37,411 bases of DNA from a virus. The notes under the pieces are model-generated. The model did no database searches. It was given only the letters and a program-made list of their open reading frames with translations, and was not told the origin of the DNA. A program made the translations under genes and the position numbers. Below, one piece after another: positions 31,636 through 37,411 of this stretch; the stretch's first letter is position 1, and every line of letters begins with the position of its first letter. The stretch spans positions 1-37,411 of IMG/VR virus record IMGVR_UViG_3300022752_000189; one strand, 5' to 3'.

Positions 31636-33491
31636 TGACATATAAAATTAACAAAACAGATGGTTCGTTATTAACTGAAATAGTTGATAGTACTATTGAT
31701 CAAACTGCTTCTGATTTAACATTAATAGGCAAAAATGTAACTGGGTTTGGCGAATATATTAATGAAAATTTCATAAAGTTATTGGAAAATTTTGCCAATA
31801 CTTCAGAGCCTAATTCACCTATTATAGGGCAACTTTGGTTTGATACCAGTCAAAATAGGCTGAAAGTTTATGATGGTAGTTCTTGGAAACAGGGTTCTGG
31901 TCCTATAGTTTCAGGAACAGCACCTTTACAGACTGTTCAGGGAGACTTTTGGATAGATAGTTTAGAAAATTTACTGTATTTTGATACAGCTTTAGGTAGA
32001 TTTCCAGCTAGTAAGATCTATAAAGAAAGTCAGGGTCGTTCTGGGTTTGCTGTAGAAACTGTAGCAGATAGTGCTACTACTACAAAAGTTATAGTATTGC
32101 TGTATGCTGCTGGATCTTTGTTAGGAATTTTCAGTAGATATCCTAATTCATTTACTCCACTACAAGCTATAGAAGGATATACAGGAGCTATATATCCAGG
32201 ATTCAATGCTGCTAATATCACAGGCATAAAATTTCATGTTACTGCTACTAAAGCTGATGCTCTAGTTGATGCCTTGGGTAATATTAAAACAGCCAGCGCA
32301 TTTATGGCAGCAGATGGAAATACTACAACTACCGGGCGTCTTACTATACAAAATTCACAGCCGTTAATATTGGGTCCAAATCAAAATTATGAGATCAACG
32401 CAGATACTACTTCGTTTACTGTCGTCAGTAATAATTCCGGACAAAATTATCAAATTAGAGTAAAAAATCCATCGGGAACTAAAGATGCAATCACGGTTAA
32501 GGCTTCTACTGAGAGAGTAGGTATATTTCAACCAAGCCCTAGTTATGAATTAGATGTAACAGGCAGCGCAAGAGTAACCGGAAATCTTATAGTTGAAGGT
32601 ACAACAACTAGCATAGAGACAGTGAATTTGCTTATAGAAGATAAAAATGTAGTTTTAGGAAATGTAACTAGCCCTACTAATATTACAGCAGAAGGTGGCG
32701 GAATAACACTTAAGGGAACTACAGATAAGACTTTGGCATGGACTGGAAGTTATAGTGGTGCTTGGAGTAGTAGTGAGCATTTTAATTTAAGCAGCGGCAA
32801 GGTATATAAGATCAATGGAACTACAGTTATTACAGAAACTAGTTTGGGTTCCAGTATAGTAAGTGCCCCAGGAATTACTACATTTGGTCCTCAAACAGCA
32901 TTGACAGTAGATAACTTATACCTTGATGCTAATAGATTAAGTAGTCTTAATGCTAACGGAGACATTGAATTAGAACCAAACGGGTTAGGTAATATCGTTG
33001 CTATAGGCAGTCCACGCATTACGGGTTTGGCTGATCCTACGAATGCACAGGATGCTGCTACAAAAAATTATATAGATACTAATATTAGATCGAGATTTAT
33101 AGCTTTTAGTATGGACACAACTAATTTAAGTAACAGCCAAATAGCAGCATATATTGAAGGAATAGCACCTGCTAGCAATTTTGAATCTGGGACCTACTGT
33201 AGAGTTCATTGTACAGAACAAATTGTTAATTATCCAACAATAAATTTTACAAGTACGATAGGATCTCCTCCTCAAAACAATACTACAGGCAATTTTGTTA
33301 AGCATTATGTAGCAGTAGACAAGGCGGGTGGGTCAGAAAACCAGCCAGTTTTAGAAGATTTTGATCTTAATACAATTAATTTAGGAGCCGCAACAATAAC
33401 AGTAAAAAGAACAGGTAAGTTGTTTCAAAAGAATGGAGGAACAGGAGCTTGGACTTATGTTTCTATTTTTAGCGGACCGACTATTACTTAA
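31635..33491 (+). CDS. tail fibre protein, paralogue 2
   Basis: A 618-residue fibre coupled to the previous gene by TAATG (31633-31637). The N-terminal 230 residues match its neighbours (LIGKNVTGFGEYINENFIKL, PIIGQLWFDTSQNRLKVYDG, VQGDFWIDS). The shaft contains LLIEDKNVVLGNVTSPTNIT, GGITLKGTTDKTLAWTG and the fibre motif RITGLADPTNAQDAATKNYI at about residues 460-480, typical of marine T4-like fibres. The C-terminal 130 residues (from about SRFIAFSMDTTNLS) form a different, beta-looking domain with CRVHCTEQIVNYPTINF and VKHYVAVDKAGG and no Collar signature. It is likely a baseplate-attached fibre or fibre adaptor. The receptor is unknown. Confidence 0.75.
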   Translation: MTYKINKTDGSLLTEIVDSTIDQTASDLTLIGKNVTGFGEYINENFIKLLENFANTSEPNSPIIGQLWFDTSQNRLKVYDGSSWKQGSGPIVSGTAPLQTVQGDFWIDSLENLLYFDTALGRFPASKIYKESQGRSGFAVETVADSATTTKVIVLLYAAGSLLGIFSRYPNSFTPLQAIEGYTGAIYPGFNAANITGIKFHVTATKADALVDALGNIKTASAFMAADGNTTTTGRLTIQNSQPLILGPNQNYEINADTTSFTVVSNNSGQNYQIRVKNPSGTKDAITVKASTERVGIFQPSPSYELDVTGSARVTGNLIVEGTTTSIETVNLLIEDKNVVLGNVTSPTNITAEGGGITLKGTTDKTLAWTGSYSGAWSSSEHFNLSSGKVYKINGTTVITETSLGSSIVSAPGITTFGPQTALTVDNLYLDANRLSSLNANGDIELEPNGLGNIVAIGSPRITGLADPTNAQDAATKNYIDTNIRSRFIAFSMDTTNLSNSQIAAYIEGIAPASNFESGTYCRVHCTEQIVNYPTINFTSTIGSPPQNNTTGNFVKHYVAVDKAGGSENQPVLEDFDLNTINLGAATITVKRTGKLFQKNGGTGAWTYVSIFSGPTIT

Positions 33492-33497
33492 TGTTCA

Positions 33498-33505
33498 AAT
33501 AAATA
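33498..33505 (+). promoter_or_regulatory. likely late promoter before fibre paralogue 3
   Basis: AATAAATA, one mismatch to TATAAATA, lies in the 36-nt gap between fibre genes. The TAAATA core starts 28 nt before the ATG. The ribosome site AAGGGG (33515-33520) would lie near the transcript start. A second match, TATAAATG at 33523-33530, overlaps the ATG and cannot serve this gene. Confidence 0.45.
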
Positions 33506-33527
33506 TATAAAGTTAAGGGGTATATAA

Positions 33528-35645
33528 ATGCCATATAGCATTGATAGATATAATGGAACAACGCTTACTATAGTTGAAGATGGAACTATAGATACCACAT
33601 TGGACATTAAATTAATAGGAAAGAATTATGCAGGTTATGGTGAAGTTCAGAATGAAAATTTACTTCATCTTTTAGAAAATTTTGCTAGTTCGAGTTCTCC
33701 ACCACGTCCTATTAGCGGACAGTTATGGTTCGATAGTGGTGTAAATCGTCTAAAATACTATACAGGAACGAAATGGAAAGTAACAGGAGGAGCTGAGGCT
33801 CTTTCAAGCCAGCCTACCGGGTTAAGTGCTGGCGACTTTTGGTATGATACTACAAACGATCAATTAAATGTTTACAATGGCACCGAATTTATTTTAATTG
33901 GACCAGAAGCTGCTCCAGGATTAGGAATTACACAATTTAAATCAAGAACTGTTTTAGATAACAGTAGTCTTACTCATGCTATCATTGAATGTATTGTTGA
34001 TGATGAAACTGTATACATAATTAGTTCTGATGAATTTGATTTAAATTCTAGCCAAAATCCTATTACAGGGTTTGGCAGAATTAAAAAAGGACTTACTTTA
34101 ACCAATACTTCAGAAACTAATACTTCAGATGTAAAATACGGTGTAACTCAAAGTGCTCACAGATTTTGGGGAACCTCTAGTAATACATTACAATTTACTG
34201 GAAAAGATGTTTCTGAATTTGCATTATTAACTGACTTAGGAAATTTTGATGATACTGGATTCTTACTTGGCAATAGTAATGATCTAGCAGTTTATATCGA
34301 TGTAGATGGTACAACACCGGTATTAAAGAATACACAAAGTAGTACAATAAAATTTCAAACAACTTCAGGAACTGTAAGAACACCATTAACTTTAGTTGCT
34401 TCTGATATTCTTCCTGGTACCGACAATGTTAGTAATATTGGATCTTCACTTTTAAAATATGCTACGGTTTATGCTACAACATTTAATGGAACAGCTACAC
34501 AATCAAATACATTATTATGGAATAGTCAATTTAGATCTGCATCAGCGACAGCAACAGCGAATACTATAGCGGTAAGAGATGCTAACGCAGATATCACGGC
34601 GAATCAATTTATAGGAAATGCTTCTACAGCCACAAATGCTACTAACGCCACTAACGCTACCAAAGCGAACAGCCTTTATCAACAGCAAGATGCTATTTGG
34701 ATAGCTGCTAGTAAAACTAATTTGGCAAACACTGTGGCAGCAAGAGATTCTGCCGGTGACATTTATGCCAGTGTTTTTCAAGGAACAGCTACCTATGCCA
34801 TGCAGCTTGATGTAAATGGTACACAAAGATCTGCTACTACAGCGGCAACAGCCAATACTATAGCTGCTAGAGATGCGGCAGGAGCAATTACAGCTCAAGC
34901 TTTTTACGGAAATGCTACCAGTGCTACCACTGCTACAAATGCGACTACTGCGACTAATGCTAATAACATTGAAGTAGACTTAGATACTGCTACAGCAACA
35001 GGATATGTAACTTTTGTAACAGGAACCGATGGAAATGTCAAACCAAAAGTCAGTACAAATTTAACTTATAATGCTCAGACAAACACTTTAAATTGTAATG
35101 TGACTGGTTCGGGAAATGCGGGATCTGCTAACACAGTAGCTATTACTAATGATACTGCTTCTACAGTTGCCTATGTTGCTTTTACCTTAGCAACTAGTGG
35201 AAGTCAAGGCATGCGAGTTAATAATAATATGACATATAATGCTGCCACTAATGTTTTAACCACTACAGCAACAGCAGCAAGATATGCTGACTTGGCGGAA
35301 AAATACTTACCAGATGCTGAGTACGAAGTCGGTACAGTGGTAATAGTTGGTGGCCAAGCAGAAATTACTGCTTCTGGCTATGGTCAAAAACCAATAGGTG
35401 TCATTAGTGGAAGTCCTGCCTTTTTAATGAATGAATCATTAGAAGGAGGAATTGCTGTTGCTCTTAAAGGAAGAGTACCTGTTAAGGTAGTTGGAAAAGT
35501 CACAAAAGGTGATAAATTAATTGCTGGCGATCAAGGTTGTGCTCAAGCTATTGTAAGTTTAGGCACAGGAGCAGAAGTTTTTGCTATAGCTTTGGAATCT
35601 AGCAGTGAAGAAGAGATAAAACTAATAGAAGCAGTAATTCTATAA
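33528..35645 (+). CDS. tail fibre protein, paralogue 3, with repeat shaft and DLAEKY C-terminal domain
   Basis: A 705-residue fibre with the shared N-terminal module (LIGKNYAGYGEVQNENLLHL, PISGQLWFDSGVNRLKYY, GDFWYDTTNDQLNVYNG). The shaft has three related repeats at about residues 344, 401 and 442 (NTIAVRDANADITANQF, NTVAARDSAGDIYASVFQG, NTIAARDAAGAITAQAFYG), each followed by a Thr/Ala/Asn-rich run. The C-terminal domain from about 583 starts ARYADLAEKYLPDAEYEVGT and includes GQKPIGVISGSPAFLMN and VALKGRVPVKVVGKVTKGDK, a domain remembered as common at the ends of marine phage fibres. Its function is not established here; a tip or chaperone-like role is possible. AAGGGG supports the start. 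Confidence 0.78.
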   Translation: MPYSIDRYNGTTLTIVEDGTIDTTLDIKLIGKNYAGYGEVQNENLLHLLENFASSSSPPRPISGQLWFDSGVNRLKYYTGTKWKVTGGAEALSSQPTGLSAGDFWYDTTNDQLNVYNGTEFILIGPEAAPGLGITQFKSRTVLDNSSLTHAIIECIVDDETVYIISSDEFDLNSSQNPITGFGRIKKGLTLTNTSETNTSDVKYGVTQSAHRFWGTSSNTLQFTGKDVSEFALLTDLGNFDDTGFLLGNSNDLAVYIDVDGTTPVLKNTQSSTIKFQTTSGTVRTPLTLVASDILPGTDNVSNIGSSLLKYATVYATTFNGTATQSNTLLWNSQFRSASATATANTIAVRDANADITANQFIGNASTATNATNATNATKANSLYQQQDAIWIAASKTNLANTVAARDSAGDIYASVFQGTATYAMQLDVNGTQRSATTAATANTIAARDAAGAITAQAFYGNATSATTATNATTATNANNIEVDLDTATATGYVTFVTGTDGNVKPKVSTNLTYNAQTNTLNCNVTGSGNAGSANTVAITNDTASTVAYVAFTLATSGSQGMRVNNNMTYNAATNVLTTTATAARYADLAEKYLPDAEYEVGTVVIVGGQAEITASGYGQKPIGVISGSPAFLMNESLEGGIAVALKGRVPVKVVGKVTKGDKLIAGDQGCAQAIVSLGTGAEVFAIALESSSEEEIKLIEAVIL

Positions 35646-35648
35646 ATA
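35641..35648 (+). promoter_or_regulatory. T4-type late promoter before the 299-aa structural protein
   Basis: Perfect TATAAATA whose bases include the stop codon of fibre paralogue 3 (TAA 35643-35645). The TAAATA core starts 22 nt before the next ATG. Transcription would begin at about 35654, inside the AAAGGG ribosome site (35653-35658), giving a leader of about 11 nt. Confidence 0.7.
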
Positions 35649-35664
35649 ACCGAAAGGGTTTAAA

Positions 35665-36564
35665 ATGCCAATTGGTCAAAATAATCTAATACAAGCACCA
35701 GATTACAACGCAATACAAACTGTGGTAGCAACAATTTTAGGTCCAGGGTCAGGTGATAAAGGTTATGGTCAAACACCAGCAAGCTCACAAGTTGCTACCA
35801 ACGATGTTATTAGAGCTAGTCACTTAATTAATCTAAAAGCAGATATTGAGTCGATAGCCATACATCAAACAAATGCTGTCTATAGTCCTGCCTTAACTAC
35901 TATAGCATTAGGTGGAACAATTACAGCTAGTCATTGGACAGCATATTCTGCTGCGGCAACCGCTTTAGATGCTTCGAGATTTACAGCAGCAGCAGCTCAG
36001 ATGGCACTAGCTGATGGAGTTGCTCCTACAGTATCATCAGGTTGGACTACTTCTAGACAACATATTGTACAGGTAACCTGGGCAAGTGCTACTGCTGCTA
36101 GGTATTATTTTAATGCTGGTGGGGAAATTAGGGTGAATCCTTCTATGTCAGGCTACAGCCAAGGTAAAGGAACGTCATGGAACAATTTACTTAATAGTTT
36201 TAGACCGATGAGGTTTGGTTATACTACAACGACTGCTAGTGCTGGAACTACATCCACAATAGGTTGGTATGATCTAACTAGTTCATATCAAACTATATTT
36301 TCAATTACAGGCGGTGCTACCTATTCTCAAAATGATGTCCAAGTAGAAGCTTTGTGTAATGTAGCTAACAATAGTGGTGCTACAGCATCTACTTTGACAT
36401 TACGTATTACCTATAGGGATGATCAGTCAGAAAATGTTGATGAAGGAGTAGATGGTACATTAACTAGCAGAATTCAAACCTATTCTCCGCAGGCAGCTAC
36501 TCCACCGACCGGAGCCACAGTGACACTTGCCGCTCCTACTGTTACAACAACTTCAGGACCATAA
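35665..36564 (+). CDS. virion surface/fibre-type structural protein (299 aa)
   Basis: A 299-residue protein preceded by a late promoter and AAAGGG. Residues 1-60 are IQAPDYNAIQTVVATILGPG and DVIRASHLINLKADIES. A helical, Ala-rich stretch follows (ASHWTAYSAAATALDASRF, about 90-110). The beta-rich second half contains RYYFNAGGEIRVNPSMSGYS, TSWNNLLNSF and VEALCNVANNSGATASTLTL, ending in a Pro/Thr-rich tail. The GGEIR...TSWNNLL pattern is remembered from tail-surface proteins of marine myophages, but the sequence does not identify its location on the virion. No catalytic motif is visible. Its position at the end of the fibre block suggests a tail or baseplate decoration role. Confidence 0.6.
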   Translation: MPIGQNNLIQAPDYNAIQTVVATILGPGSGDKGYGQTPASSQVATNDVIRASHLINLKADIESIAIHQTNAVYSPALTTIALGGTITASHWTAYSAAATALDASRFTAAAAQMALADGVAPTVSSGWTTSRQHIVQVTWASATAARYYFNAGGEIRVNPSMSGYSQGKGTSWNNLLNSFRPMRFGYTTTTASAGTTSTIGWYDLTSSYQTIFSITGGATYSQNDVQVEALCNVANNSGATASTLTLRITYRDDQSENVDEGVDGTLTSRIQTYSPQAATPPTGATVTLAAPTVTTTSGP

Positions 36565-36617
36565 ATTTCCTTTAAAGAATCTTTGATAGATAACTAACTT
36601 ATACTGTCGGAGGTTCT

Positions 36618-36968
36618 ATGGACGAACGCTTAGAAAAAGCTCTCGAGTTTGCCAATTTTATGGTAACTCTAAATAATCAAAAACGCTCTCTTAAAGAAAA
36701 ATATCGTAATGACTGTGTTTTTTATCAAAGCGGTGGAACATTTACCATTACCAAAGAGCTAATTACTTTTATAAAAACCTTAGTTGATTTGGATAATATA
36801 AATGATATAGTAGTCATTGATGATAATGAACTGCCAATTCGTATTAGTGATTTGAAACAATTTTTAGAAGATATTGTTAATCAATATTTTATAGCTTCTA
36901 ATAATTATTTCAATGACTATCAAATGCTTAAAAAGAATAGATCAGTAGAGGCATTGGTTAATGGCTAA
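36618..36968 (+). CDS. small hypothetical protein (116 aa)
   Basis: A 116-residue protein with a strong GGAGG (36609-36613) five bases... upstream spacing of 4 nt to the ATG. It is charged and probably mostly helical: the N-terminal helix is LEKALEFANFMVTLNNQKRS, and ITKELITFIKTLVDL and ISDLKQFLEDIVNQYF follow. No signal peptide, membrane segment or catalytic motif is seen. It overlaps the next gene by 8 nt in a different frame, so the two are probably translated together. Function unknown; the gap before it (36565-36617) shows no clear late promoter or terminator. Confidence 0.65.
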   Translation: MDERLEKALEFANFMVTLNNQKRSLKEKYRNDCVFYQSGGTFTITKELITFIKTLVDLDNINDIVVIDDNELPIRISDLKQFLEDIVNQYFIASNNYFNDYQMLKKNRSVEALVNG

Positions 36969-37411
36969 AGGTATATTAATGTATGCTCTAAACAATGAGC
37001 AAATTGATTATACTGAAATAGCAGTGTATGCCGCCAAGCAAGTGAAAAAACATCTAAATGTACCTATAGCCCTTGTCACAGATAGTTTCGATTGGCTGAT
37101 AAAGCAATTTCCTGATTATAGAAAATATTTTGATATACTTATAAAAGTAGTTCATCAATCTGATATAGGAAATTTTAATCCAAATTATCAATATCCTGTA
37201 GGCAGTCTAGTTTATTATGAACATTCTATTTGGAAAAAAATAGCAGAAGGTCTGGATTATATACAACCTTTACGAGGTGAAACCACCTCGGATAGCTATC
37301 AATTTAATACAGATGATTTTGAACATATCTATCAAGGAATTGATATTGACAAATGGTATCCAAATTTGCCTTATCTAGTAGGGCAACATGTATGGCATGA
37401 AAGTAATCTGT
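36961..37411 (+). CDS. partial protein with glycosyltransferase-like N-terminus and two chitin-binding-like modules
   Basis: The ATG at 36961 opens a frame that runs to the window edge (150 codons, no stop). Residues 1-65 read MAKGILMYALNNEQIDYTEI, then KHLNVPIALVTDSFDWL and FPDYRKYFDILIKVVHQSD. This alternating strand/helix pattern is like the start of a nucleotide-sugar glycosyltransferase-type fold remembered from T4-like marine phages. From about residue 72 the sequence changes to YQYPVGSLVYYEHSIWKKI, and from 132 to WYPNLPYLVGQHVWHESNL. Both resemble the 'Y..G.lVy....W' chitin-binding-like modules of the giant protein. No catalytic motif can be checked in the part seen. It overlaps the upstream gene by 8 nt. 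Function is uncertain and the 3' end is missing. Confidence 0.6.
   Translation, partial: MAKGILMYALNNEQIDYTEIAVYAAKQVKKHLNVPIALVTDSFDWLIKQFPDYRKYFDILIKVVHQSDIGNFNPNYQYPVGSLVYYEHSIWKKIAEGLDYIQPLRGETTSDSYQFNTDDFEHIYQGIDIDKWYPNLPYLVGQHVWHESNL

Noticed and set aside
36584-36605. Possible sigma70 promoter (TTGATA ... TATACT) before the 116-aa gene
   Set aside because: Only 10 nt separate the two elements, far from the 16-18 nt needed, and no -35-like hexamer exists at the correct spacing.

Overview
The window reads as a segment of a T4-like myovirus (Caudoviricetes), most likely a marine one. The evidence is a recombination/late-transcription cluster (gp46, gp47 and gp55 types) on the minus strand, followed on the plus strand by a long, tightly packed baseplate and tail-fibre block in an order close to T4 (53, hub, 5, 25, 6, a very large wedge-position gene, then fibres). 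The DNA is AT-rich, by eye more so on the plus-strand structural side. The fibre modules and gp5/gp6 variants resemble those of cyanophage and SAR11-type T4-like phages. The host cannot be read from the sequence.

Layout. Positions 1-3052, minus strand: gp55 (late sigma factor), then gp47 (Mre11-like nuclease), then gp46 (Rad50-like ATPase, cut by the window edge). Good sigma70-type promoters precede gp55 and gp47. Positions 3053-3126 form a short divergent control region. Positions 3127-10517, plus strand: a tube/baseplate initiator-like protein, a short gp53-like protein, a gp27/gpD-like hub candidate, and a gp5-type central spike without a lysozyme domain but with two 12-bp tandem-repeat arrays coding for Gly-Thr-Thr-Gly linkers. 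Positions 10551-14487: gp25 and an enlarged gp6. Positions 14487-28898: one gene of 4803 codons in the gp7 position. It contains a seven-bladed FG-GAP-type propeller, chitin-binding-like modules and many beta-sandwich repeats. Positions 28922-36564: a small virion protein, three paralogous fibre proteins with different C-termini (one a Collar domain), and a further surface-type structural protein. Positions 36618-37411: a small unknown protein and a partial protein that also carries chitin-binding-like modules.

How it fits together. Host-type promoters would express gp55, which would redirect RNA polymerase to T4-type late promoters. TAAATA-core elements sit 22-28 nt before five plus-strand genes, two of them perfect TATAAATA. 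gp46/gp47 process DNA ends for recombination and, in T4, late replication. The plus-strand genes supply hub, spike, wedges and fibres. Genes are mostly joined by 0-1 nt junctions (three TAATG stop-start overlaps) or short gaps, and no stretch over 300 bases lacks a gene. No tRNA, IS element, CRISPR array or convincing terminator was seen. All assignments rest on reading motifs by eye; no database search was run.
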